A stretch of 20,197 nucleotides of DNA, taken from contig CAKQNH010000008.1 in the NCBI GenBank assembly GCA_934255105.1, positions 1 to 20,197 on the forward strand. Reading direction: 5' to 3'. A program made the translations under genes and the position numbers. Source of the DNA: an uncultured Pirellulaceae bacterium (lineage in GTDB: Bacteria > Planctomycetota > Planctomycetia > Pirellulales > Pirellulaceae). The notes beneath the pieces are model-generated. The model saw only the letters and a list, made by a program, of their open reading frames with translations. It made no database searches and was not told the origin of the DNA. Of this stretch, positions 12,293 to 20,197 are shown in pieces (the stretch's first letter is position 1; each line of letters opens with the position of its first letter).

Positions 12293-13138
12293 ATGGCTGA
12301 TTGGCCGATTGGCGTATTCACCAGCATCGATGCTGGACTGGGAGTTAAGTTAGAGGTAGTGCAGGAGCTGGGAATTCCAACGATTCAACTGCATGCACCG
12401 CATCGCTCGACGCGCACTCCCGCAGTGGCAGAGAAGTTTGTGGAACGACTCGAGCAGATGAACGTCGAATTGACGGCAGTGTTCGGCGGGTTCGATGGGG
12501 AGAGCTATGCTGACATCCCGACCGTATCCCGCACGATTGGGTTGGTTCCACCTGAGACGCGCGCTGAGCGCTTGCGTGAGATGTGTGAGATCAGCGACTT
12601 CGCTCGACTGCTGGGCTGCAATGTGATTGCGCTGCACTTGGGTTTTGTTCCTCACGACACGTCGCTGCCGCTGTATCAAGATGTCCTGCAAGTCACTCGG
12701 CAACTGTGCGAGCATGCTTCACAGAATGATCAAGCGCTGCATTTGGAGACAGGGCAGGAGACGGGTGAAGCCCTGCTAACTTTTATTGCCGACTCCAAGT
12801 GCGACAATCTGTTCGTAAATTTCGATCCGGCCAACATGATCCTGTACGGCACGGGCGATCCAATTGAAACGCTGAAGCAGATTAGCAAGTACGTGCGTAG
12901 CGTGCACTGCAAGGATGCTACTGCCAGCGACCAACCCGGAGTGACCTGGGGCCGTGAAATGCCTCTGGGTGAAGGGCAGGTCGGCATGGAGCGCTACTTG
13001 CAAACGCTCAAGGATATCGGCTACCTGGGACCTTTGACGATCGAACGTGAGTTGGCTGAGGAGCCAGAGCGTCAGAAGGCAGAGATCCAACACGCGGTGG
13101 GCCTGCTGAAGGGACTCAGAGAAAAGCTGTTGGCTTAG
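12293..13138 (+). CDS. Sugar phosphate isomerase/epimerase-type TIM barrel protein
   Basis: The 281-residue product belongs to the xylose isomerase-like TIM barrel superfamily (IolE/IolI/hydroxypyruvate isomerase relatives), metal-dependent enzymes that move carbonyl groups on sugars or cyclitols. Candidate metal ligands lie at barrel strand ends in the usual order: Glu152 (LETGQETGE), Asp178 (NFDPANM), His205 (VHCKDA) and Glu251 (TIERE). The neighbouring GEGQVGMERY (226-235) is also typical. The substrate cannot be told. The start is ATG 12293 because GGAG lies 6 nt upstream; the ATG at 12281 lies before that ribosome site. Its transcript is probably ended by the hairpin at 13148-13190, and the gene has its own promoter region facing 11619-12155. 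Confidence 0.9.
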   Translation: MADWPIGVFTSIDAGLGVKLEVVQELGIPTIQLHAPHRSTRTPAVAEKFVERLEQMNVELTAVFGGFDGESYADIPTVSRTIGLVPPETRAERLREMCEISDFARLLGCNVIALHLGFVPHDTSLPLYQDVLQVTRQLCEHASQNDQALHLETGQETGEALLTFIADSKCDNLFVNFDPANMILYGTGDPIETLKQISKYVRSVHCKDATASDQPGVTWGREMPLGEGQVGMERYLQTLKDIGYLGPLTIERELAEEPERQKAEIQHAVGLLKGLREKLLA

Positions 13139-13147
13139 TAGTGAGGT

Positions 13148-13190
13148 CTTGGCTCATGCCAGACAAGCTGGCATGGGGCCGATGCTTTTT
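13148..13190 (+). terminator. Hairpin repeat acting as likely terminator of the isomerase gene
   Basis: A perfect 8-bp stem CATGCCAG/CTGGCATG with loop ACAAG (13155-13175), extended by GGC/GCC, is followed by GATGC and five T (13185-13189). It lies 10 bp beyond the stop of the plus-strand isomerase gene. The 33-nt segment 13148-13180 recurs at 20058-20090 with two differences, so it is also a dispersed repeat. Confidence 0.6.
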
Positions 13191-13205
13191 GAAATGTGAG
13201 GGGTA

Positions 13206-13230
13206 AACGGGCAGGAGTGCCCGTTCTACA
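13206..13230 (-). repeat. Covarying hairpin repeat at the end of the macroglobulin gene
   Basis: On the minus strand TGTAG is followed by arms AACGGGCA and TGCCCGTT around loop CTCC. The element begins directly after the stop codon of the macroglobulin gene and may end its transcription, although no U-run follows. The right end of the element at 5700-5780 has the same layout with another stem core (AACGATTG/CAATCGTT, loop TCCC). Confidence 0.65.
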
Positions 13231-16200
13231 TTACTCCACGACTCGCAAGTCGAAATCGCTACTGTTGCCGCGTAGTTCGGGTGCGTACATGCCCTGAATG
13301 ACGCTCGGCAAAGCGGTGAACGTGCCGGGCGCTTCGCTGCGCAGTTGATAGCGAATCGAATACTTGCCTCTCGGCATCCAGCGGATGCACAGTCCAACGT
13401 GTCTATCGCGCAGTTCGCGATAGATGCTCAGGCCCGAGTTGTAGAAGTAACCGCTCTGCGTCTCGACCGTCTCTAAGCCCGCAGCCTTAGCGTCTTCAAT
13501 CAACAGGTACTCGTAGTCATTCTTGCTTTCGACCAGCAACTCTACTTCCACCAACTCGCCGGATGGCAACGCCTGTAGATCCTCCAGCAGGGTGCGCGTG
13601 AACCCGGCCTGCTGTGTATCGACAACATTTGCCTGAGCGCCGGGCAACTGCAGTGATTTGCTGACTGGTTCCAAGTGATAGTAGCGACGCTCAATCTTAA
13701 CCTCTAGTCCTGCCGGCGCAATTTCCTCTTCCAAGGTGAAGTTGGTGGCATAGGCGTTCCAATACAAATTTCCTTTGCCTACGCGGCGGATCTCCAAAGT
13801 TTGCTCACCGGCAGGAACCGCAGTCCCCCGAATCTCAATGGTGTTGTTGACATCGAATAGATTCTCAGGCGTAAAGTCGACGGTCCCCAGTCGCTTGCCG
13901 GACAGGTACACTTCAGCCCGCATGTTGGGCTGCATCTCGCCACTTACGGCGATATAGTCCGCAAAAGCCTCGACGACTAGGGCCGTATCGCGAGTGCTAT
14001 TCCAGTAGGTAGCGTGTTTGCGATTGTTCAGCAAATATTTCACTACCCGCGGGGCGGTCTGTCCCTGGGGATCGACGGCCGACAGCAGCTTCAAATACAT
14101 CGCGTTGGCTTCGATCTCGCTGCCGTACCAATACCACCACGATGCCTGGCCGCGCAAGTAAGCCGTTTCGTTCTCAGCATCTTCCACCAAGAACTGCTCC
14201 AAGTTGCGGCGCAGCATCTGGGTCTGCTCAGCGTTGCCGGTTTGATTGGTAGCCAAAGCCAGTAGCACCTTGCCGTAGTTGCTCAGGTGCTGGCGCTGAG
14301 CGTACAGGATCTGCTGCATGTTCGGATTGGACTTGTCGGCTAACACCAATACGTTGAAGACTAGTGCGTCGATATTGTCGGGGTGCTCCTTGTAGGGCAC
14401 CACCTTGCCGTCCGCGTTCTGAAGTTTCTGCAGTTCACTTTGTTGATACTGCTCTAGCCAAGCGATGCCGCGGTGCAGCACATCGGGCACGATGGGAACT
14501 TCATTCTGTTGGGCGATCAACAAACCGCGGACGACAGTAGCGGTCATGTGCGCGCCACTGGTTTCGTGCAGACCACTAAACCAGCCCCAGCCACCGTCGG
14601 CGTTTTGCATGTTGGTTAGTTGGGGCACGCCGGCCGTTACCATCTCGGCTACCAGTTCTTCATCGAACACGGCGGCGTGATCGAAACGCTTCCAACGCGC
14701 GCGTCGCTCGGCCGCGTCACCCAGCTCCTGTGCGTTGAGGTTGTTGCGTTTTTCTTTGAGTTTGCCCAGATCGATATTCATGCGCTGCAGCACGCGCTGC
14801 GTAATCACACTCGGCAGAAAGCGATTGAGCGTCTGCTCCGTACAGCCGTATGGATATTCGGCCAAGTAGGGTAGGGCGTCGATCATCGCAGCAGCCAAAG
14901 AGGGGCTGAGCCGCACGACCAATTTCGACTGTTCAATTCGCCGCTGCTCAGGAATTCTCAACGTGGCTGTCGAACTGGCCTGTCCATCGCGGACGGTGCC
15001 CGCCAAGGACTCCATCTTGAGGATGCCGTTGACGACGATGGGAATCTCCAACTGCATCGCATCGGAAGCATCGTCGGTGACAGCGATGGCGCGGACGGTC
15101 ACGGTCCCTTCGCCGATCGCACGGCATCGCCAATCGACGCGAGCCTGTTGGTGCGAATCGATTTCGACCGTCTGCTGGCGATCGGCCGAATCGATTAGAT
15201 CGAGCTGGGTTTGCCCGTCGATCTCCAAGGAGACCTTTACGCTGCGGCGGCCTGCTAGGTCATTGTGCACGTTGGCCGAGAGGACCACTTCATCGCGTTC
15301 CACCAAGAAACGCGGAGTCTGCAGGCGAAGCAACAATGGCTTGCGCGTGACCGCGCTGGTGGTATCGCTACCGACGCGCGTGCCGGGTGCCATGGCCCAC
15401 GAGCGGACTTGCCAACTGGTGAGGTTCTCGGGCATTTTGAACGTCGTTTTAGCCACACCGGACTCGTCGGTAGTCAAGCTGGCCAACCATAACGCCGAGT
15501 CGGCAAAGTCCTTGCGGACTGCCACGGGTGGGTCGCCTGCCGCACCGGCCTGATCGCTCGGAGCGGTTCCCGCGACTGCCATTGCTTTCTGCATGCCACC
15601 TCGGGCGAGCATGCCGCCACCCATCGAATCCATGGCTCCCTCGGCCATACTCATCGGTGCGGCAAAGGCGGCGTCACCGCCAAAACCACCACCCATGCCT
15701 CCCATGCCTCCCATGCCGAGATGTCCAGGAGCACGCATTTCCTGCGACTGGGCCAAGCTATCCCCGCCACCTTCAATCGCGTCCAGGTCATCGGCCAGGG
15801 TGCTGCCGAAGATCCCCAGCGGTTGAAGCTGCGGTTGACCGGCCACTTCGATCGGAGTGTGTACGGTGTCGAGGCTGCTCGAGCGTTGCGGTTGATGGTC
15901 GCGCTGCCATTTCCAGAAGAATTCGCGAATATCAGGGGGCAGAACATCACTGGCGAGTGCGTCAAGCGACCGGTCGTACGCCGCGATCGCGCACGATCCC
16001 ACGACGGGCTTTCCGGCGGTGTCGGTCACTTTGACTTCTACCTTGCATTCTTCACCTGGCAAGTACTCCTCCTTGTCCAAGACCAGCTTCACATCCAGTA
16101 CGCGCTCGCTGGGAGGGACGACGATTTGGCGAACCTGCTGATGGTATTGGCCGTCGAACACGGTGGCCGCTTCGACAAAGAAATTGGGTTGATCGACTTC

Positions 16201-19200
16201 TTCAACAGGGATGTCAATCACGGTCGACTTGCCGTCGAGCTCAATCCACAGGGGCGACGCGTAGCCCTTCTGCTCGGGGCGCAAAAACAGAGCCACGCGT
16301 GCGCCGGCATGGTTAGAGGCGATTTGCAGTTTGACCGTTTCGCCGGGCGCGTAGTGCTGTTTATCAGGGATCAATTCCAGAGCGTTATAGCGGTAGTCGT
16401 TGGCATCGTCACCCGCCCCACGCACGGTAAAGATGTAGCCTCCTTCAATTTCGTGGCCAGCATCGTCCTTCAAACGTAGACGCACACGGTACTGACCTGC
16501 TTCGTCGGCCTGCATTGTTTGAACTAGTTCTCCCTCCGCGTCGGTCTTCCCTTCGAAACTGGCCACCACTTGTTCGTGCGGTCGCTGTTGATCGTCGTAG
16601 CTGATCTTGAGAAGTTCGATTGTGCCACTGCCCGTGACGGGGGTGTCATCCAGTCGCCGCGCTTGGAAATGCGCATCGATGCGTTGTCCGACGTTGTAAA
16701 AGCCACGGTCGACCCAAGCGTAAACTTTAAAAGGTTCTTGCGCTGCGATGACAGAGCCGCTGGCCGTGATCGTGCGCCGCGATGCATCGCGGACCTCGAC
16801 GGAGATGGAATACTTGTGATCTTTATCCCCGTAGATCGCTTTGGCCAGCGCGGTATCGATCGACAACTTGGCTAAGCCAGTTGAATCGAGTTGCACCTGC
16901 TGTTCGAGCACCAACTCGGGCGGCTCGTTACCCCACGTAGGTCTCCAGATCGGCGTCGGAGCGATGCAGCCAGACCAGCCTCGCCAGTTCGGATACCACA
17001 CATAATCTTCAGCAAACCACCAATATCCGGGGCCATAGCACCAGTCGAACGGTGCCCAGGGATAGAAGCTCTCGCGGACCGTGCTGCGCTCGACTTTGAC
17101 GTTCACCTCGGCTTCGGTAACCGGCGCGCCGAAGTAGTATTTGGCTTCGATGCGGGCTTCGATCGTATCGCCCAGGGCGACGGGCTTTTCGGGCGCGAGA
17201 ATTTTGACTTCGAATTCCGGCTTGCGGTACTCCTCCACTCGAACCGCCAAATTCGTATTGGCAAAATCGTGGGGAGGGTTGGCGATCGGTTGCGACGGGC
17301 GTAGTTGCCCTGGCGCACGACGGCGGCCGGCAGCGCGTTTGTCTGCCGGGGCTTTGTCCACTGTAGCATTGCCTTTCAAGTTGACTTGAAAGCTATAGCG
17401 TCCCAGCCCCGCCGTGTCGGCCAGTGGAAGGTCCAATTCGCAGCCGCCGTAATCATCGGTCGACACCTGGTGCTCGGAGACTTGCACTCCCTGCGGATCG
17501 ATCATCGTGATGGTCACGCCACGATTGGTCAGGCGCTGGGCCGGTTCATCACCATAGGTTTGGTAGCCTAGCCAGAATTTGGTCTTGATCGTTTCACCGG
17601 GGCGGTACAGCGGTCGGTCGCTGACTCCGTACGCTTTTAGCTCTAAGTGTTGGCTCGCTTCCACTGCGAATTGCCAGTAGTGTTGGAAACCGAGCAGAGC
17701 GATGCGTCCATCTTTTGTCCTAACCACACTGAACCACTGCATGCTATTCTTGGCGGTGACTGTGGCCATTCCCTCCGCATCGGTGCGCGCCGAGAAATTC
17801 TCAGTGATCATCTTGTGGCGCGCCCCTCGGCCGTTTTGTGAGTCGTCCCAGCCATAGCCGAACATTTCGACGTTTGCACCTGCGATGGCTTGTCCGCTGA
17901 CCGCGTCGGTTGCCCACAGCAACCACTGGTTATTGCCCGCTGCTTTTTGCATCAGTGCGGTGTCTTCGATCGAAAGCAAAATGCGCAAGGTCTGCGTGGG
18001 AGCACCCGCCTGGCCGCTGACGATGCCTTCGACCAGATACATGCCAGCATTCTTAAGCGGCGTCTCAATCTGCACACGACGATCCCAGTGATTGGGCCGC
18101 GCTTCCAACGGTTCATTCCACTCGGCGACTTGCTCCAGTAGGTAGTCGTCGATTTTCGCCTGGTCGAACAGCGAGCCCGGCGAAGTGATCTGTGGAGCCT
18201 GCTTGCCAGATAACTTTCCAAATCGATCATTGGGCTGCTGCGGATCAAAATTTCGATAGTAGGCTTTGGTATCTAGCAGAATCTTCTCAACGTCGACTCG
18301 TCGAGCAGTCAAGGCGATCTGGTTAGCATTGCGAAATAGCAGGCTGAGTTTGGCGGGTTGTCCGGCTGGCTGCGCAGCGGCTGCATCGAAAGCGGCTCGG
18401 GGTTGACGGATGTTATCGAGCAATTGCCGCTTCCACTGGTTGGTGACTTTGAAGCGTTTGAGGTAGCTCTCCAACTGCTCGGCGGCTTGCGGATACTGGC
18501 GACGATTGAGCGAGATTTGAATCAATTCCCACGCGGCGCTCTCGGCAAAGTTGTCCGATCCCTTTGCCAGTTGTTGGAATAGCGAAATGGGATTGAATTC
18601 GTCGGGTAGGGTAAAGCGGTGGATGCCATTGGCCAGTTTGGCGATGGTCTCGTTGTCCTTCAGCGTGTGGATGGCTGCCACGCCTTGCTCGGGTAGTTCG
18701 CCACTCTCGCCCGCGCGGCGAAACAGCCACGCGTCTTGTTGCAACGTATCCACAGAGAACTGCTGGTTGAGAAACATCGCCCACTGATATGCGGCTTGGC
18801 TGCGCAAAGCGTCGGACTTCTCAGCCTGATTCAAGGACCAACGCAAACGCTCCCCATCGCTATTAGCGGCCTGCCAAGATTCGGGCAGATCGTACAGTAC
18901 TGGTTCGCCGCCCTCGGTCACCGGAGCAGATCGACTGGGCACAGCCGTATTGCTGTCCAGATCCAAGTAATCGGGCTCTGCCTGTAAGTCTGTCAGGGCT
19001 TGCAAACGCCAGGCGAGCATGCGATCCCGCCCCAGCAGCAAAGCTTGAGCTTGATCCAGATGCAGTTGCGCAACCTCTTGGCTCAGCGCGGCAGCTTGCT
19101 TTTCAGCGGACTGTTGGCTGTTGTCCTTTGCGCTATCGGCCTTCTCCTCTTTGCTATCGGAACCTGCGTTGGTTTCTGGATTGGTCGCCAATTCGATTGC

Positions 19201-19707
19201 ACGCGCCCGCCATTGCAGCGAGCGCAATCGATCTTGCTCGGCTACATTGACATTTTGTCCGCGTTGTCCGCCCCGATTCCAGCCACGGGTGAACTTTTGA
19301 TCCGCCACCGTTCCCCAGTGTTGAGCCGTCTGAATTTGGTTAGCAGCCGTGGCTAAAATGCGAAACGAATTTGGATGAGCCGCTATAGCGGCTGACAAAT
19401 CGTCGTCGAGCGACGCGAATAGCCCAAGTTGTTGCTGGCAGAGTTGTAAGGATTTCAGCGACTGGACTACTTGTGCTTCGGAGGCATCGGCGTTCCGTGA
19501 GGTAGCGCGCAGCAGTCGCGCTGCCTCGGCGAAGTTGCTATCCTTCATCAGTTGTTGGGCTTGGGTCATAGCGTTTTCGGTATCTCCTGTTTCGATGGCT
19601 CGACCGACGGCGACTACCCAGACAACCACCGCCACTGCGGTCGCCATCCCAAGCAAGCTCAGGAGGCTTTGTCCGCTAGGCATTGAGGTTAAAACTGAGC
19701 TCCGCAT
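13231..19707 (-). CDS. Large membrane-anchored alpha-2-macroglobulin family protein
   Basis: The 2158-residue product is expected to trap proteases in the periplasm. An N-terminal anchor helix lies at about 15-35. A helical, TPR-like region covers about 42-290. Macroglobulin domains follow, with the MG2 signature SDRPLYRPGETIKTKFWLGY at about 695-715 and a bait-region-domain-like stretch at about 1104-1276. A Gly/Met-rich flexible segment at about 1325-1380 is the likely bait. The A2M domain is near 1400-1490 (SALWLASLTTDESGVAKTTF). The thioester motif PYGCTEQ has Cys1622 and Gln1625 intact, in an alpha-toroid of about 1560-1900. A C-terminal beta domain ends in D-F-D-L-R-V-V-E. E. coli YfhM is near 1650 residues; the excess here is mainly N-terminal. 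Start ATG 19707 has GGGAG 7 nt upstream; ATGs at 19746 and 19749 have none. No penicillin-binding protein 1C gene is adjacent, unlike the common proteobacterial pairing. Confidence 0.95.
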   Translation of the reverse strand: MRSSVLTSMPSGQSLLSLLGMATAVAVVVWVVAVGRAIETGDTENAMTQAQQLMKDSNFAEAARLLRATSRNADASEAQVVQSLKSLQLCQQQLGLFASLDDDLSAAIAAHPNSFRILATAANQIQTAQHWGTVADQKFTRGWNRGGQRGQNVNVAEQDRLRSLQWRARAIELATNPETNAGSDSKEEKADSAKDNSQQSAEKQAAALSQEVAQLHLDQAQALLLGRDRMLAWRLQALTDLQAEPDYLDLDSNTAVPSRSAPVTEGGEPVLYDLPESWQAANSDGERLRWSLNQAEKSDALRSQAAYQWAMFLNQQFSVDTLQQDAWLFRRAGESGELPEQGVAAIHTLKDNETIAKLANGIHRFTLPDEFNPISLFQQLAKGSDNFAESAAWELIQISLNRRQYPQAAEQLESYLKRFKVTNQWKRQLLDNIRQPRAAFDAAAAQPAGQPAKLSLLFRNANQIALTARRVDVEKILLDTKAYYRNFDPQQPNDRFGKLSGKQAPQITSPGSLFDQAKIDDYLLEQVAEWNEPLEARPNHWDRRVQIETPLKNAGMYLVEGIVSGQAGAPTQTLRILLSIEDTALMQKAAGNNQWLLWATDAVSGQAIAGANVEMFGYGWDDSQNGRGARHKMITENFSARTDAEGMATVTAKNSMQWFSVVRTKDGRIALLGFQHYWQFAVEASQHLELKAYGVSDRPLYRPGETIKTKFWLGYQTYGDEPAQRLTNRGVTITMIDPQGVQVSEHQVSTDDYGGCELDLPLADTAGLGRYSFQVNLKGNATVDKAPADKRAAGRRRAPGQLRPSQPIANPPHDFANTNLAVRVEEYRKPEFEVKILAPEKPVALGDTIEARIEAKYYFGAPVTEAEVNVKVERSTVRESFYPWAPFDWCYGPGYWWFAEDYVWYPNWRGWSGCIAPTPIWRPTWGNEPPELVLEQQVQLDSTGLAKLSIDTALAKAIYGDKDHKYSISVEVRDASRRTITASGSVIAAQEPFKVYAWVDRGFYNVGQRIDAHFQARRLDDTPVTGSGTIELLKISYDDQQRPHEQVVASFEGKTDAEGELVQTMQADEAGQYRVRLRLKDDAGHEIEGGYIFTVRGAGDDANDYRYNALELIPDKQHYAPGETVKLQIASNHAGARVALFLRPEQKGYASPLWIELDGKSTVIDIPVEEVDQPNFFVEAATVFDGQYHQQVRQIVVPPSERVLDVKLVLDKEEYLPGEECKVEVKVTDTAGKPVVGSCAIAAYDRSLDALASDVLPPDIREFFWKWQRDHQPQRSSSLDTVHTPIEVAGQPQLQPLGIFGSTLADDLDAIEGGGDSLAQSQEMRAPGHLGMGGMGGMGGGFGGDAAFAAPMSMAEGAMDSMGGGMLARGGMQKAMAVAGTAPSDQAGAAGDPPVAVRKDFADSALWLASLTTDESGVAKTTFKMPENLTSWQVRSWAMAPGTRVGSDTTSAVTRKPLLLRLQTPRFLVERDEVVLSANVHNDLAGRRSVKVSLEIDGQTQLDLIDSADRQQTVEIDSHQQARVDWRCRAIGEGTVTVRAIAVTDDASDAMQLEIPIVVNGILKMESLAGTVRDGQASSTATLRIPEQRRIEQSKLVVRLSPSLAAAMIDALPYLAEYPYGCTEQTLNRFLPSVITQRVLQRMNIDLGKLKEKRNNLNAQELGDAAERRARWKRFDHAAVFDEELVAEMVTAGVPQLTNMQNADGGWGWFSGLHETSGAHMTATVVRGLLIAQQNEVPIVPDVLHRGIAWLEQYQQSELQKLQNADGKVVPYKEHPDNIDALVFNVLVLADKSNPNMQQILYAQRQHLSNYGKVLLALATNQTGNAEQTQMLRRNLEQFLVEDAENETAYLRGQASWWYWYGSEIEANAMYLKLLSAVDPQGQTAPRVVKYLLNNRKHATYWNSTRDTALVVEAFADYIAVSGEMQPNMRAEVYLSGKRLGTVDFTPENLFDVNNTIEIRGTAVPAGEQTLEIRRVGKGNLYWNAYATNFTLEEEIAPAGLEVKIERRYYHLEPVSKSLQLPGAQANVVDTQQAGFTRTLLEDLQALPSGELVEVELLVESKNDYEYLLIEDAKAAGLETVETQSGYFYNSGLSIYRELRDRHVGLCIRWMPRGKYSIRYQLRSEAPGTFTALPSVIQGMYAPELRGNSSDFDLRVVE

Positions 19708-19968
19708 GGTTGTTCTCCCGATAAGGTTGCGTCGATTAAGCGTCATCATAGCGGTCTAGACGCAGTTAATTTGTATTCAGTTCCCAGAAAGATTTGCCGA
19801 GATGTGGCATTTAGTGCTGCAGTTTCGGCAGTTTACCTTTGCAGTAGTACCTTGTTGATGGCGCATGACTTGTTTATAGCGCATCAATTTTTTTGGAGCA
19901 TCAATTTTCGCGACCCCAGTGAGCTTGCTCGCGGGCGATGGAGTTTTAATGCTAGCTCCCCGCTATCG

Positions 19969-20036
19969 CAGCTTCCCAGCGAATTGCCCTCTTCTGCGGC
20001 AATTCGCTGGGAAGCTGGCATGTTGAGGGGACATGC
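19969..20036. repeat. Perfect 20-bp-stem hairpin with a second adjacent hairpin
   Basis: The arms at 19969-19988 and 19998-20017 are exact reverse complements over 20 bp (left arm CAGCTTCCCAGCGAATTGCC) with a 9-nt loop. Directly beside it is GCATGT (20018-20023) with ACATGC (20031-20036) around a 7-nt loop. No U-run follows on either strand, so it is not a standard terminator. It could be a dispersed palindromic element, or part of a small RNA or of the long leader of the macroglobulin mRNA. Confidence 0.9.
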
Positions 20037-20057
20037 AGCGATGACTAGCTCGTAAAA

Positions 20058-20090
20058 CTTAGCTCATGCCAGACAAGCGGGCATGGGGCC
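20058..20090. repeat. Second copy of the 33-nt hairpin repeat
   Basis: It matches 13148-13180 at 31 of 33 positions in the same orientation. One difference (G at 20079 in place of T) breaks one stem pair, leaving a 6-bp CATGCC/GGCATG core. No T-tract follows. The two copies lie on either side of the macroglobulin gene. Confidence 0.85.
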
Positions 20091-20197
20091 TGGATCTTCT
20101 CCCTCGGGACGTCAATTGATTTAGTGACGCATTTGAGGCTTAGTCTGAGAGACGAATCGGCGATCTGCGGTTACGCTCCTTGGACTGCTGCGACTTG

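Larger units (their letters stand above)
19708..20197. other. Non-coding gap upstream of the macroglobulin gene
   Basis: This 490-bp stretch should hold the promoter of the macroglobulin gene (minus strand), but I see no convincing -35/-10 pair. It contains a direct repeat GCATCAATTTT (19881-19891 and 19898-19908), a strong double hairpin (19969-20036) and a 33-nt dispersed repeat (20058-20090). A 94-codon plus-strand frame at 19771-20055 runs through the hairpin and lacks a ribosome site, so I do not call it. Confidence 0.6.

Noticed and set aside
19771..20055. Plus-strand open frame of 94 codons upstream of the macroglobulin gene
   Set aside because: It has no ribosome site, runs through a perfect 20-bp hairpin and resembles no family.

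Overview
This window looks like chromosomal DNA of a planctomycete, most likely the Pirellulaceae (Rhodopirellula/Blastopirellula-type). The evidence is a combination of a DUF1580-type excisionase-like protein, a formylmethanofuran:tetrahydromethanopterin formyltransferase (Ftr) in an otherwise bacterial gene set, a zinc-ribbon/GYF_2/DUF4190 membrane protein, a very large membrane-anchored alpha-2-macroglobulin, long Pro-rich lipoproteins, and many small palindromic intergenic repeats. The lineage call is inference from gene content.

Region 1 (1 to about 2530) is one end of an integrated element. A tyrosine recombinase gene, a winged-helix-type protein gene and a DUF1580 gene lie in one direction on the minus strand, directly beside the 3' end of tRNA-Pro(GGG). 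No second copy of the tRNA 3' end is visible, so the other end should lie left of the window. Two palindromes sit between tRNA and integrase, and an inverted repeat covers the DUF1580 ribosome binding site.

Region 2 (2697-7258, minus strand) carries endonuclease IV (nfo), a zinc-ribbon/GYF_2 membrane protein whose start lies 3 nt after the ftr stop, ftr itself, 5-formyltetrahydrofolate cyclo-ligase and a SET-domain protein. Ftr and the cyclo-ligase both handle formyl groups on C1 carriers (tetrahydromethanopterin and tetrahydrofolate).

Region 3 (7259-9014, minus strand) holds two RNA chaperone-type genes, an RRM protein with a Gly-rich tail and a cold shock protein, with a small winged-helix-like gene between them. 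Both chaperone genes end in clear intrinsic terminators, and the RRM gene has a hairpin-rich leader.

Region 4 (9015-13138) has a coiled-coil/Pro-rich lipoprotein, an RluA-family pseudouridine synthase (+), a small two-TM protein with an NTF2-like tail, and a divergently transcribed sugar phosphate isomerase/epimerase-type TIM barrel (+).

Region 5 (13231-19707, minus strand) is a single gene for a 2158-residue alpha-2-macroglobulin with an intact thioester motif. A 33-nt hairpin repeat occurs on both sides of it. The upstream 490 bp contain a perfect 20-bp-stem hairpin but no convincing gene.

No phage structural genes, CRISPR array, rRNA or known defence locus was seen. The most interesting signals are a hairpin repeat family with compensatory stem changes, the ftr/zinc-ribbon coupling, the SET protein, and the unusual segments of the macroglobulin.
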